In this document: positions 25,695-35,555 of the stretch, piece after piece
Layout: every line of letters begins with the position of its first letter
Position numbering within the stretch: the first letter of the stretch is position 1
Source: an uncultured Eubacteriales bacterium
GTDB taxonomy: Bacteria > Bacillota > Clostridia > Christensenellales > Borkfalkiaceae
Direction: 5' to 3'
Assembly: GCA_958421945.1 (NCBI GenBank)
Contig: CATZMZ010000005.1
Coordinates: forward strand, 59,794 to 123,793
DNA: 64,000 nt
Position numbers and translations under genes: made by a program
The notes under the pieces: model-generated
Told to the model about the DNA's origin: nothing
The model's input: only the letters and a program-made list of their open reading frames with translations
The model's database searches: none

Positions 25695-26825
25695 ATGAAA
25701 AAAACCGACGAACGCGTCAAAAAACCTGTTAAAATAGTAATTCTGAAAATCGTAACGGCGTGCGCGCTTGTTTTTTGCATAGCGTTCACGGCTGTTTACG
25801 GCAAATACAAAATAAGTGCAGGGGTTACGGTAAAGCCGAAACCACCCGAAAAAACCATAATCAGCGTGTGGCAAATCGACACTTTCGAGGGTGGCACGGG
25901 GTCGAGGCAACGCTTTTTGTCTGAAAACGCGCGCGCGTTTGAAAAAGCTAATCCCGAAATTCTCGTTATGGTTACCACGCAAACTGCGGAAAGCGCGAAA
26001 ACGGCGTTTGAAAACGGCTTGCGCCCCGACCTCGTTTCTTACGGCGCGGGCGTGGAGCTTTCAGGCTTTTCGGAAATAAACTGCGGCAGAAATACCGCAT
26101 GCGGTTTAATCGGCGAAAAGCAATTCGCCGCAGTGTGGTGCAGGGGAGTTTACGCGCTTTACGAAAACCCCGAGATAATTAAAACCGAATACGAAAAAAC
26201 TGCGGTGTCCGCGGGGAATTTTAATATCCCTGCGGCGGCTTTCGCTCTCTCGTCGGCGTTCGGCAGCAAAGCAAACGACAAAGCGGGCGTTCAAAACGAA
26301 GCGGGCATTATAACCGACGGCAGAACGGGCGGAGAGGGTTTGCCGATTTTTGACGAAAGCAAAACGGAATATCTTTCGCCGATGGACGCGTATATAAAAT
26401 TTGTCAGTGGTAAGGCAAAATATCTTTTAGGAACGCAAAGGGACGCCGTACGGCTTAAAAATCGCGGGTTTTCGGCGAAAATGACGCCGCTTATCGGTTT
26501 TTCGGACTTAAATCAGTTTATTTCGCTAACGTCAACGGAGCAGACGAAAGCGGTTTACGCCGAAAGGTTTATTCAATATCTTTTAACGGACGAAGTACAG
26601 AAAAAGCTTAACCGTATAAATATGTTTTCGGGGATTGCGGACGTGGAATACGACGACGCGGATTTCGTCGCGCTGCAAAACGCCGCAAAGAAAAATTCGG
26701 AGACGGGGTTAAGCGTTTCCGCGTTTGTCACGGCGGCGGAATTGTCGGAATTAAGGGACTTGGCGGGGAAAGCCGCACACGGAAACAAAGAGTGTTTATT
26801 TAAATTAAAAAAAGTCCTTATATAA
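25695..26825 (+). CDS. Membrane-anchored extracellular solute-binding protein, orphan
   Basis: This 376-residue protein has a basic N-terminus and a membrane helix or uncleaved signal (about 15-35) without a convincing lipobox. The rest looks like a family-1 ABC solute-binding protein: ISVWQIDTFEGGTGSR at the start of the mature part, LRPDLVSYGAG, and a C-terminal LTDEVQKKLN stretch. No permease or ATPase gene is adjacent. It may be a sensor or a divergent binding protein; ligand unknown. It starts after an operator-like inverted repeat and is followed by the murB promoter. Confidence 0.62.
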   Translation: MKKTDERVKKPVKIVILKIVTACALVFCIAFTAVYGKYKISAGVTVKPKPPEKTIISVWQIDTFEGGTGSRQRFLSENARAFEKANPEILVMVTTQTAESAKTAFENGLRPDLVSYGAGVELSGFSEINCGRNTACGLIGEKQFAAVWCRGVYALYENPEIIKTEYEKTAVSAGNFNIPAAAFALSSAFGSKANDKAGVQNEAGIITDGRTGGEGLPIFDESKTEYLSPMDAYIKFVSGKAKYLLGTQRDAVRLKNRGFSAKMTPLIGFSDLNQFISLTSTEQTKAVYAERFIQYLLTDEVQKKLNRINMFSGIADVEYDDADFVALQNAAKKNSETGLSVSAFVTAAELSELRDLAGKAAHGNKECLFKLKKVLI

Positions 26826-26827
26826 CC

Positions 26828-26856
26828 TTGAAAAAAACAAAAAATTATAGTAAAAT
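26828..26856 (+). promoter_or_regulatory. Sigma-A promoter of murB
   Basis: TTGAAA (26828-26833), a 17-base spacer and TAAAAT (26851-26856), just after the binding-protein stop codon. Confidence 0.72.
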
Positions 26857-26871
26857 ATTAAAAGGAGAGTT

Positions 26872-27765
26872 ATGGGTTTCGAAAACGAGCTTGCTTTGAT
26901 TTACGATTTGGACTGCGTTTTTAATCAACCTATGAAAAAGCGCGTATCTCTCGGCGTGGGCGGCAACGCAAGGTATTTTGCTTCGCCCAAAAGCCTTTAT
27001 GCGCTGAATTTAGCCGTGGAAGCGGCAAAAACTCACAAAATACGCTATAAAATTATAGGAAACGGCACTAATTTGCTCGTTTCCGACGGCGGCTTTGACG
27101 GAATAATTATTACTACGGTAAAGCTTTCGGACGTGTTTTTTAAAAGGGATGCGGTTTTTGCGATGTGCGGTGCAAGTTTGGCAAAGCTTGCGGAATTCGC
27201 GCGGGCTAATTCGCTTACGGGTATAGAACCGCTTGCGGGAATCCCCGCGACTGTCGGCGGCGCGCTCTGCCAGAACGCGGGCGCTTACGGTTATTGCATT
27301 TCCGACTGCGTAACGGACGTTCAGACCATTTGCAGGGGAAAGCTTAAAGTTCGGTACAAGGAAGATTGCGGCTTCGGCTACCGTAAAAGCGTATTCCAAA
27401 ACCGCAAGGAGATAATCGCTTCCGCCGTTTTTGACCTGAAAAAGGGGGACGGCGCGGAAATCGCGAGACTTACCGATTACTATTCCGCAAAAAGAAAAGC
27501 CACTCAGCCGCAAGGCAAAAGCTGCGGCTCTGTTTTTAAAAACGATACGGCGATGCCTGCGGGTAAGCTTATCGAGGAGGCGGGCTTAAAGGGTTTTTCG
27601 CTCGGCGGCGCGACCGTTTCCGTTAAACACGCAAATTTTATTACTACTAACTCCGCCGCGACGGCGGCGGACGTTTACGCGCTTATTAAACACATAAAGA
27701 AAACCGTTAAAGACGAATTCGGCAAGGAACTGAAAGAGGAGGTCGAATACGTCGGGGAGTTTTAA
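26872..27765 (+). CDS. murB: UDP-N-acetylenolpyruvoylglucosamine reductase
   Basis: MurB reduces the enolpyruvyl product of MurA to UDP-MurNAc, using FAD and NADPH, in peptidoglycan precursor synthesis. The 297-residue protein shows the FAD-binding stretch IIGNGTNLLVSDGGFDG (about residue 60), IEPLAGIPATVGGALCQNAGAYG (about 120), the catalytic serine region PQGKSCGSVFKN and the HANFITT C-terminal element. It is a type II-like, shorter form typical of Firmicutes. AAAGGAGAG precedes the start. The stop codon overlaps the next ATG by one base. Confidence 0.96.
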   Translation: MGFENELALIYDLDCVFNQPMKKRVSLGVGGNARYFASPKSLYALNLAVEAAKTHKIRYKIIGNGTNLLVSDGGFDGIIITTVKLSDVFFKRDAVFAMCGASLAKLAEFARANSLTGIEPLAGIPATVGGALCQNAGAYGYCISDCVTDVQTICRGKLKVRYKEDCGFGYRKSVFQNRKEIIASAVFDLKKGDGAEIARLTDYYSAKRKATQPQGKSCGSVFKNDTAMPAGKLIEEAGLKGFSLGGATVSVKHANFITTNSAATAADVYALIKHIKKTVKDEFGKELKEEVEYVGEF

Positions 27766-28544
27766 TGATTCTTAACGCCGATTATCATACGCACACAATT
27801 TATTCGCACGGGAAGGGCGATATAATCGATAACGCCGCCGTGGCAAAGCAAAAGGGGTTAAAGGAGCTTGGCATTTCGGACCACGGCTTTTCGCACCCCG
27901 CTTTCGGGTTAAGTAAAAGAAAGCTTGCCGTCATGCGCGAGAAAATCGACGAAGCAAAGCGCGACACCGGCGTAAACGTGCTGTTCGGTATAGAATCTAA
28001 TATTATCGGCGTCGACGGCACTACCGATTTGAAACAAAAACATTACGACGAATTCGATATTTTTCTTGCGGGGATTCATAAATTCGTGGTGTATAAGCCG
28101 AGCGCGTATTTTTCGCTGTTCGTGCCTAATCTTTTTAATTCCTGCTTTAAGCGCGAAAACGTTTCGAAGAGCCTTATTAAAAGAAACACCGAGACTTATA
28201 TAAACGTGATAAAAAACAACCCCGTGGACGTTATCACGCATCTTAATTTTTGTTGTTACGCGGACGCCGCCGAGGTGGCGAAAGCCGCTGCGGATTACGG
28301 CACGTATATAGAGCTTAACGCAAAAAAGACGCACCTTTCGGACGATGAAATTTACGAGGTGCTTAAAACGGACGTTAAATTCGTGATAGGTTCGGACGCG
28401 CACACCCCCGAACGCGTCGGCGAAATTTCACGCGTGGAGGAAATGATTGACCGTCTGAATTTCCCGACGGACAGAATCATGAACGTTGACGGCAGACTGC
28501 CGCACTTCCGGTTTGCCGAGTTTAAAGGACGGGCGGGAAGATGA
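27765..28544 (+). CDS. PHP-domain phosphoesterase
   Basis: This 259-residue protein is a PHP phosphoesterase of the YcdX/histidinol-phosphatase-like kind. Metal ligands appear in DYHTHTIYSHG (residue 6 on), ISDHGFSHP, the GIESN glutamate, GIHKF, ITHLNF and the final GSDAHTPERVG. Such genes often lie between murB and whiA in Clostridia, but the substrate is not established. It is coupled to both neighbours by a 1-base overlap before and a 4-base ATGA overlap after. Confidence 0.88.
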   Translation: MILNADYHTHTIYSHGKGDIIDNAAVAKQKGLKELGISDHGFSHPAFGLSKRKLAVMREKIDEAKRDTGVNVLFGIESNIIGVDGTTDLKQKHYDEFDIFLAGIHKFVVYKPSAYFSLFVPNLFNSCFKRENVSKSLIKRNTETYINVIKNNPVDVITHLNFCCYADAAEVAKAAADYGTYIELNAKKTHLSDDEIYEVLKTDVKFVIGSDAHTPERVGEISRVEEMIDRLNFPTDRIMNVDGRLPHFRFAEFKGRAGR

Positions 28545-29482
28545 ATTTCGGCAGCGTAATTAAAGACGAGCTTATCGCAAAACCGATAAAAGAACGGCAT
28601 TGCAAGCTTGCGTTTCTGGCGGGGTTAATCAGGGGAACGGGAACGCTTTACGAAAAGGACGGCGAATTAGGTCTGGAATTCCGCGTGTCGGAAGAACGTA
28701 CGGCGGAGCTTGTCGCAGGGTATTTGTCCGCCGTTTGCGATTACGAGGTGCGCGAGGTTTCCGTATCCGAGGACAAGCTGAATAAGAAAGACAAGTTTTA
28801 TCTGAACGTTTCGGGCGACGGCGCGCTTTCCGCTTTGGAAAGGTTAGGCATAGTAGAAGCCGCCGCGGACGGGTTCGCGGTAAACTACGATATGTTTAAG
28901 GTCTGCGAAAACCGCGAGTGTTGCATTAAAGCGTTTTTAAGGGGATTGTTCGTTTCGTCGGGCAGCTGCACCGTTCCCGCAGAGGGGGAAATCGGCGCGG
29001 GCTATCATCTGGAACTGTGTTTTTCACACCCGCAAACGGCGTCTACCGTTACGAACGCGCTTATAAGCTTCGGCGTGTCGGCGAAAATAACGAGAAGAAA
29101 GGGAAGCTACGTGCTGTATATTAAAAGCGCGGAAGAAATCAAGGATTTCATCGCGCTGCTGCCTGCGCCCGTTTCCGTGTTAAAGCTGACCGATATTATG
29201 ATTGAACGGGAATTAAGCAATAACTCCAACAGGCAAACCAACTGCGATATAGGCAACGTAAACAAGCAGGTGGAGGCCGCTGCGAAACAAATTCTCGCGA
29301 TAGAAAAAATCGAAAAGAGTATAGGGACGTCCGCGTTAAAGCGCGAGCTTGCCGAAACGGCGGCGGCGCGCAAAAAATACCCCGACGACACCCTTAACGA
29401 ACTTGCCGAAAGGCTTAACGTAAGTAAAAGTTGTTTAAATCACAGATTGAGAAAGCTCGTTTGCATCGCAAACGAGTTATGA
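28541..29482 (+). CDS. whiA: WhiA sporulation/division regulator
   Basis: WhiA combines a degenerate LAGLIDADG homing-endonuclease fold (about residues 1-200, with KLAFLAGLIRGTGTL and KAFLRGLFVSSGS) with a C-terminal helix-turn-helix (DTLNELAERLNVSKSCLNHRLRKL). It is a DNA-binding protein affecting division, chromosome segregation and, in actinobacteria, sporulation. The length of 313 is standard. In many Firmicutes whiA follows rapZ and yvcK, which are absent here; a PHP gene replaces them. Confidence 0.96.
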   Translation: MNFGSVIKDELIAKPIKERHCKLAFLAGLIRGTGTLYEKDGELGLEFRVSEERTAELVAGYLSAVCDYEVREVSVSEDKLNKKDKFYLNVSGDGALSALERLGIVEAAADGFAVNYDMFKVCENRECCIKAFLRGLFVSSGSCTVPAEGEIGAGYHLELCFSHPQTASTVTNALISFGVSAKITRRKGSYVLYIKSAEEIKDFIALLPAPVSVLKLTDIMIERELSNNSNRQTNCDIGNVNKQVEAAAKQILAIEKIEKSIGTSALKRELAETAAARKKYPDDTLNELAERLNVSKSCLNHRLRKLVCIANEL

Positions 29483-29489
29483 GGAAAAT

Positions 29490-32400
29490 ATGTCAAAATT
29501 CGTTCATTTACACTTGCATACCGAATACAGCCTGTTAGACGGACTTGCCACCATTCCGCTTGCGATAAAAAAGGCGGCGGAGCTTGGTATGCCCGCGATA
29601 GCGATGACCGACCACGGCAATATGTACGGCGCGGTTAAATTTTACGACGCGTGCTGTGATTATAACAAGGAAGCCAAAGATAAAGGCAAAAACACGATTA
29701 AGCCTATTTTCGGCACGGAATTTTACGTTTGCGACGACTTGACCGTTAAAACCCGCAAGACTTCCGAGGCGGACGAGAGCGACCGCCGACACCTGATTTT
29801 ACTCGTTAAAAACCAAAAAGGTTACGACAATATCGCGCTTCTTAACGCGATAGCGTTTCGCGACGGCTATTATTATAAACCGAGAATCGACCTGAAAACC
29901 CTTAAAGAACACAGCGAGGGGCTCGTTTGTCTTTCCGCGTGCATTGCGGGTGATATTCCGCAAGCGATTTTACACGGCAATTACGAAAAGGCGGAGGAGC
30001 TTGTAAGGTGGTTTAAGGACGTTTTCGGCGAGGATTTCTATCTCGAAATGCAAAACCACGGCTTAAAAGAGGAACTCGAAGTAAACGGGTATCTCCGCGC
30101 TTACGCTAAAAAATATAATATCAAGCTTGTCGTAACCAACGACGTTCACTACGTCGAAAAAGAGGACGCGGTTACTCACGACGTGCTTTTGTGCGTTCAA
30201 ACGGGCAGAAATTACACCGACCCAAACCGTATGAAATTTAGTTCAGACGACTATTACCTTAAAAGTTACGAGGAAATGGCGGCGTTGTTCCCGAACGACG
30301 AGGATGCTTTGGCGACTACGCTCGAAATTGCCGATAAATGTAATTTCGAGTTCGTCTACGGGCATTACATGTTTCCGCGGTACGTTCCCGATAACGGCGA
30401 CACGCCGATTGTTTATATCAGAAAGCTTATCGACGCGGGCGTTAAGAAAAAATACGGCAAAGAAACGCCCGAAATTCGCGAAAGAATAGAAAGCGAGCTT
30501 GCCGTTATCGAAAAGCAGGGCTTCGTCGAATACTTCCTTATCGTGTGGGATTACATAAACGCCGCGCGGAATATGGGCATATCCGTCGGTCCCGGGCGAG
30601 GGAGCGGCGCAGGCTCTATCGTCGCGTATTTAATAGGAATTACCAACATCGACCCGTTAAAATACGACTTGTATTTCGAGCGCTTTTTAAATGCCGAACG
30701 CGTTTCCGCGCCCGATTTCGACGTGGACTTCGAAGATTGCAGACGGCAGGAGGTTATCGAATACGTCCGCGAAAAGTACGGCGAAAATCGAGTTTGTAAA
30801 ATCATAACATTCGGCACGATGGCGGCAAAAAACGCCATAAAAGACGTGGGCAGGGTTCTGGGCGTTTCTTACGCCGATTGCGATAAGATTACGAAAGGAA
30901 TACCGGCAAAGCAAGCCAAAATGGGCAAGGACGTGGAGTTTAAGCGACCCATTCTGCAAAAGGTTTTCGGGTTTTATAAACCGTCCGCAAAGGAAGCAAA
31001 AGAGGGGCTTACCACCGCGCACTTTGCCGTGAACGAGCTTGTGGAGCTTTACAACACCAACCCCGAAATAAAAAGGGTTGCGGACATCGCAATGCGTCTT
31101 GAAGACACTCCGCGCCAAAGCGGAATACACGCGTGCGGCGTTATTATCGGACACGACGTTCTGGACAGGCACATGCCTCTTTCGCGTAACGGCGAGTTTA
31201 TAACGAGTCAGTACACGGGCGTGGAATTAGAGCATCTCGGTTTTCTTAAAATGGACTTTCTGGGACTTCGCAACCTTTCCGATATTAAGAATTGCATAGA
31301 ATACGTTAAGGAAAATCACGGCGTAACGATAGATTTCGAGAAATGCACTTACGACGACCCCAAGGTTTACGAACTGTTGTCGAGCGGAAATACCGACGCG
31401 GTGTTTCAGCTCGAATCCGCGGGCTTTAAAAAGTTCCTTAAAGAGCTTAAACCGACTTGTCTTGAAGATATAGTCGCGGCGGTTTCGCTGTATCGCCCCG
31501 GACCTATGGACGCTATTCCGAAGTTCGTCGAAAACAAGCATAACCCCGACAAAGTAACCTTTTTGCACCCGCTGTTAAAGCCGATATTAGAGCAGACCTA
31601 CGGCTGTATCGTTTATCAAGAGCAGGTTATGAAAATCGTTCAGTCCCTTGCGGGCTACACGCTCGGACAGGCGGATATGGTTCGCCGAATGATGGGCAAA
31701 AAGAAGGTTGCGGAAATGGAGCGCGAGGAGGTCGTGTTTATTAACGGCAAGGAGGAAACCGTTGATTCGCACGGGAAGGTATCCAAGGCTATCGACGGCT
31801 GTTTGAAGCGCGGCGTACCCGAGGCGGTCGCGAAAGAAATCTGGTCGCAAATGAAGGACTTTGCCAAGTACGCGTTCAATAAATCGCACGCTGCGGCGTA
31901 TTCGCTGGTTACCTATCAGACGGCGTATCTGAAAACTTATTACGAGCCTGAATTTATAACCGCGTTTTTAAACAACAGAATATCCAACATTGCCGATATA
32001 AAACAATACACTACTTACGCCAAGTCAGAGGGTATACCCGTTCTGCCGCCCGATATAAACGAGTCTATGGCGATGTTCTCGGTTAAGGACGGCAAAATCC
32101 GCTACGGAATGGGCGCGATTAAAAATATCGGTATAGGCGTTATTCAGCAAATAACGGACGAGCGTGAGGCGAACGGCAAATTTACCTCTTTCGAGGACTT
32201 TATCTCGCGTTGCGCGCCGTTTAACCTTAACAAGCGTATGCTTGAAAACCTGATTTCGGCGGGCGCGTTCGACGTGTTCGGAAAACCGCGTTCGCAGCTT
32301 ATCGCGGTTTATTCCGACTTTCTCGACAAGGTTGTGGAGCGAAACAAAAGCAAAAATCAGGCGCAGATTTCGCTGTTCGATACGGTGCTTAAAGACGACG

Positions 32401-33137
32401 ACGTGCTGTCTATCGATTATCCCGACCTGCCCGAATTCGATTCCATCGCCAAGCTTTTAAAAGAAAAAGAGGTTTGCGGCATATATCTGACGGGGCATCC
32501 GCTTTCCGATTATAAGGAAGCGTTCAAAAAATACTCGTTTTCCACGAAGAAGCTCGAAGAATACGAGGAAACGGTGTCCGTGGACGACGAAGAGGGCAGC
32601 GAGGACGTTGTCAGAACGTATACGAGCATTAAGGAAGGCGATTACGTCAAATTCGGCGGAATTATCGTTTCGGCGGAAAAAATCATGACTAAAAGCGGCG
32701 CGTATATGTGCTTCGTTATGCTCGAAGATTTATACGGCTCGATAGAGTGTACGCTTTTTCCGCGGACTTACGCGGAAGTTAAAGATTTTATCGTGGCGGA
32801 CGAGCTTGTAGAAGTTACGGGCAGACTGCACGTTAAAGGCAACGACGTGTCCGTCAACGTGGAAAAAATCAGCAAAATCGAAGTGGTCGGCGAGAAGAAA
32901 GAGGAACTTTCGCCCGAAACGGAATATTTAGGGCTTATTCTGCCGGATAAAAACGGAATTCTCGACGACGTTCTGGATATTGCCGAAAATTACCCCGGAA
33001 ACATTCCCGTAATCGTCGCGATGAACGGCAAAAAATACAACGCGCGCTGTTCGGTCAGAAAGTGCGAGGCGCTGCTTGCCGAGCTGAAAGCGTTAATCAG
33101 CGAAAAAGATATAATTTTCTTTAAGAAAAAGGTTTAA
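29490..33137 (+). CDS. dnaE: DNA polymerase III alpha subunit, DnaE type
   Basis: This 1215-residue replicative polymerase subunit starts with a PHP domain (HLHTEYSLLDG, MTDHGNMYG). The palm has GPGRGSGAGS and the catalytic aspartates in APDFDVDFED (about residue 410). Finger residues follow (RQSGIHACGVII, YRPGPMDAIPKFVENK). The C-terminal OB domain shows KSGAYMCFVMLEDLYGSIECTLFP. No proofreading exonuclease is inserted, so it is DnaE and not PolC. It starts 7 bases after whiA; pfkA follows with its own promoter, the dnaE-pfkA order common in Firmicutes. Confidence 0.97.
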   Translation: MSKFVHLHLHTEYSLLDGLATIPLAIKKAAELGMPAIAMTDHGNMYGAVKFYDACCDYNKEAKDKGKNTIKPIFGTEFYVCDDLTVKTRKTSEADESDRRHLILLVKNQKGYDNIALLNAIAFRDGYYYKPRIDLKTLKEHSEGLVCLSACIAGDIPQAILHGNYEKAEELVRWFKDVFGEDFYLEMQNHGLKEELEVNGYLRAYAKKYNIKLVVTNDVHYVEKEDAVTHDVLLCVQTGRNYTDPNRMKFSSDDYYLKSYEEMAALFPNDEDALATTLEIADKCNFEFVYGHYMFPRYVPDNGDTPIVYIRKLIDAGVKKKYGKETPEIRERIESELAVIEKQGFVEYFLIVWDYINAARNMGISVGPGRGSGAGSIVAYLIGITNIDPLKYDLYFERFLNAERVSAPDFDVDFEDCRRQEVIEYVREKYGENRVCKIITFGTMAAKNAIKDVGRVLGVSYADCDKITKGIPAKQAKMGKDVEFKRPILQKVFGFYKPSAKEAKEGLTTAHFAVNELVELYNTNPEIKRVADIAMRLEDTPRQSGIHACGVIIGHDVLDRHMPLSRNGEFITSQYTGVELEHLGFLKMDFLGLRNLSDIKNCIEYVKENHGVTIDFEKCTYDDPKVYELLSSGNTDAVFQLESAGFKKFLKELKPTCLEDIVAAVSLYRPGPMDAIPKFVENKHNPDKVTFLHPLLKPILEQTYGCIVYQEQVMKIVQSLAGYTLGQADMVRRMMGKKKVAEMEREEVVFINGKEETVDSHGKVSKAIDGCLKRGVPEAVAKEIWSQMKDFAKYAFNKSHAAAYSLVTYQTAYLKTYYEPEFITAFLNNRISNIADIKQYTTYAKSEGIPVLPPDINESMAMFSVKDGKIRYGMGAIKNIGIGVIQQITDEREANGKFTSFEDFISRCAPFNLNKRMLENLISAGAFDVFGKPRSQLIAVYSDFLDKVVERNKSKNQAQISLFDTVLKDDDVLSIDYPDLPEFDSIAKLLKEKEVCGIYLTGHPLSDYKEAFKKYSFSTKKLEEYEETVSVDDEEGSEDVVRTYTSIKEGDYVKFGGIIVSAEKIMTKSGAYMCFVMLEDLYGSIECTLFPRTYAEVKDFIVADELVEVTGRLHVKGNDVSVNVEKISKIEVVGEKKEELSPETEYLGLILPDKNGILDDVLDIAENYPGNIPVIVAMNGKKYNARCSVRKCEALLAELKALISEKDIIFFKKKV

Positions 33138-33152
33138 ATGCCTTAAAACGAT

Positions 33153-33180
33153 TTGATTTTTCGTCAGGATATGATAAAAT
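33153..33180 (+). promoter_or_regulatory. Sigma-A-like promoter of pfkA
   Basis: TTGATT (33153-33158), a 16-base spacer and TAAAAT (33175-33180). Confidence 0.6.
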
Positions 33181-33227
33181 AATCATTGATATGATTGTTT
33201 GATTTAATGTCAAGGTAGGTGATTGTT

Positions 33228-34190
33228 ATGGAGAAAATAGCGGTTTTAACGAGTGGCGGGGACGCTCCCGGAATGAACGCCTGCATTAGAGCCGTGGTTC
33301 GTACCGCGCTCAATAAAAATATGGATATTTACGGTGTCGAAAGGGGTTACGCAGGGCTTATCAAAGGCGAAATAACTCGTCTTGGCACTCGCTCCGTTTC
33401 GGATATGATTCACAAGGGCGGCACGTTTTTGAGAACGGCAAGATGCCCTGAATTTAAGGACGTTGACGTTCAGCGACGGGCGGTGGAAGCTCTTTCCGCG
33501 TTCGGAATACAAGGTCTTGTCGTTATCGGCGGCGACGGAACGTTCAGGGGTGCGAAAGACCTTACGGATAATTTCGGCGTTAAAGTGATAGGTATCCCGG
33601 GGACGATTGACAACGATCTCGCTTATACCGATTACACTGTCGGCTTCGACACGGCGGTAAACACCGTTTTATGGGCGATTAACAATTTAAGAGATACCAT
33701 GCACTCTCACGACAGGGTCTGCCTGTTAGAGGTTATGGGCAGGGCGTGCGGAGATATCGCGTTATACGCGGGCGTTGCGGGCGGTGCGGAATACGTACTC
33801 GTTCCCGAAATCCCGTACGACCTCGACAAAATCGCGGCGAATATCAAGAAGAGTTATCTGCGCGGAAAAACGTCTAATATGATTATTCTTGCGGAAGGCG
33901 CGGGCGAACGCGACGAAATCGCGGCGTATATTCAGGAAAAGAGCGGCATAAGCGTTAAAGTTACCAACTTCGGGTATATTCAGCGCGGCGGTTCGCCCAA
34001 CATGCAGGACAGACTGCTTGCGGCTCGGTTCGGTTATAAGGCGGTCGAGCTGTTAAAGAACGACAGCGAAAGCTGCGCGGTGGGTATCAGACAAAACAAA
34101 ATCGTCACCGTTCCGTTTGAGGAAGTTTTCGAGGCGAAAAAGAACTTCGACAATGATTTGTATAATATCGCGCACGTTTTAAGCCTGTAA
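33228..34190 (+). CDS. pfkA: ATP-dependent 6-phosphofructokinase
   Basis: This 320-residue enzyme phosphorylates fructose 6-phosphate in glycolysis. The ATP-type residues are present: GGDGTFRGA (glycine after GGD) and PGTIDNDLAYTD (glycine where PPi enzymes have lysine). The substrate-binding EVMGRACGDIALY and FGYIQRGGSP motifs follow. ATG 33228 was chosen because it follows an AAGGTAGGTG site; the in-frame GTG at 33219 lies inside that site. A second, PPi-type phosphofructokinase gene follows 79 bases later. Confidence 0.95.
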   Translation: MEKIAVLTSGGDAPGMNACIRAVVRTALNKNMDIYGVERGYAGLIKGEITRLGTRSVSDMIHKGGTFLRTARCPEFKDVDVQRRAVEALSAFGIQGLVVIGGDGTFRGAKDLTDNFGVKVIGIPGTIDNDLAYTDYTVGFDTAVNTVLWAINNLRDTMHSHDRVCLLEVMGRACGDIALYAGVAGGAEYVLVPEIPYDLDKIAANIKKSYLRGKTSNMIILAEGAGERDEIAAYIQEKSGISVKVTNFGYIQRGGSPNMQDRLLAARFGYKAVELLKNDSESCAVGIRQNKIVTVPFEEVFEAKKNFDNDLYNIAHVLSL

Positions 34191-34269
34191 GATTTTCGAG
34201 GCGGCGAACGTGAAAGCGGGTTATGGTTTAATAAATATTTTTCAGAAAAACATTTAAGGAGATAAAGCT

Positions 34270-35520
34270 ATGAAAGGTTTGAAAGGCGCATTAGTATTTG
34301 CGCAGTCCGGCGGACCTACGTCCGTCATCAACGCCAGCGCGGCGGGCGTGTTTTTAGAGGGGCTTGCTTCCTCTGAAATTACCGCGGTTTACGGTGCGGC
34401 GCACGGCATTAAGGGAATTCTTAACGAGGAATTCTACGACATCGGCAAGGAAGATAAAGAGGAGCTTCTTTTATTAAAGAACACCCCGTCTTCCGCTATG
34501 GGTTCGGTCAGATACAAGCTTAAAGACGCGTCCGTCGACGATACCGATTATAAAAGACTGCTCGAAGTATTCAAAAAATACGACGTCAGATATTTCTTCT
34601 ATAACGGCGGAAACGACAGCATGGATACCTGCAACAAAATAAGCAAGTATATGGCGAAATCCGGTTACGACATGAACGTTATCGGCGTTCCCAAAACCAT
34701 AGATAACGACCTTTTCGGAACGGACCACTGCCCGGGCTTTGCCAGCGCGGCGAAATATATCGCTACCACCATTATGGAAATTAACCTCGACGCAAAGGTT
34801 TACGATACGGGTATGGTTTGCATTATCGAAGCGATGGGCAGAAACGCGGGTTGGCTTACCGCTTCCGCGGCTCTCGCTAACTATAAAGGACTCGGCGCGG
34901 ACTTGATTTATTTGCCCGAAGTCGCTTTCGACGTGGATAAGTTCGTTGCGGACGTTAAAAACGTTCTCGCTAAAAACGACAATAAATGTATCGTTTGCGT
35001 TTCCGAAGGCATCAAGAATAAGGACGGCGTGCTTATCGGCGAAATTTTGGGTAAAGCCGGCGCGAGGGACAGCTTTGGTCACGCGCAGCTCGGCGGCGTA
35101 GCGGCTAACCTTGCAAATATCGTTAAGGAACAGACGGGCGTTAAAACCCGCGCGATAGAGCTTTCTTTAATGCAGAGATGCGCGGCGCATTGCGCTTCCG
35201 ATACCGATATCGAAGAAACGTTTGAAGCGGGCAAGCAGGCAGTTAAGGCGGCAATCGCGGGCGAAACGGACAAAATGGTTTGCTACGCGAGAAAGGACGG
35301 CGATAAATACGTTTGCGAATATAAACTTTTACCGTTAGAACTTGCCGCAAACACCGAAAAAACCGTTCCCGTGGAATGGATAACCAACAACGGCACGGGC
35401 ATTTCGGATGAATTCGTCAAATACGCGCTTCCGCTCATTCAGGGCGAACCCAAGCTGCGTAAAGAGGACGGACTTCCCAGATTTGCAAAGCTTAAAAAAG
35501 TTCTCGTAGAAAAGAGATAA
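34270..35520 (+). CDS. pfp: Phosphofructokinase, predicted PPi-dependent
   Basis: This 416-residue paralogue has FAQSGGPTSVINASAAG at the nucleotide or PPi loop. Its key sites differ from the ATP enzyme: YNGGNDSMDTC in place of GGDGT, and PKTIDNDLFGTDH with lysine in place of the PGTIDND glycine. In this family those changes go with pyrophosphate as phosphoryl donor and a reversible reaction. EAMGRNAGWLTA and SLMQRCAAHCAS match long PFP/PFK relatives. AAGGAGATAAAG precedes the start. Donor choice is predicted from residues only. Confidence 0.88.
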   Translation: MKGLKGALVFAQSGGPTSVINASAAGVFLEGLASSEITAVYGAAHGIKGILNEEFYDIGKEDKEELLLLKNTPSSAMGSVRYKLKDASVDDTDYKRLLEVFKKYDVRYFFYNGGNDSMDTCNKISKYMAKSGYDMNVIGVPKTIDNDLFGTDHCPGFASAAKYIATTIMEINLDAKVYDTGMVCIIEAMGRNAGWLTASAALANYKGLGADLIYLPEVAFDVDKFVADVKNVLAKNDNKCIVCVSEGIKNKDGVLIGEILGKAGARDSFGHAQLGGVAANLANIVKEQTGVKTRAIELSLMQRCAAHCASDTDIEETFEAGKQAVKAAIAGETDKMVCYARKDGDKYVCEYKLLPLELAANTEKTVPVEWITNNGTGISDEFVKYALPLIQGEPKLRKEDGLPRFAKLKKVLVEKR

Positions 35521-35555
35521 TTTTTCGACGGAATAACAGTAATCAACATTTTTGT

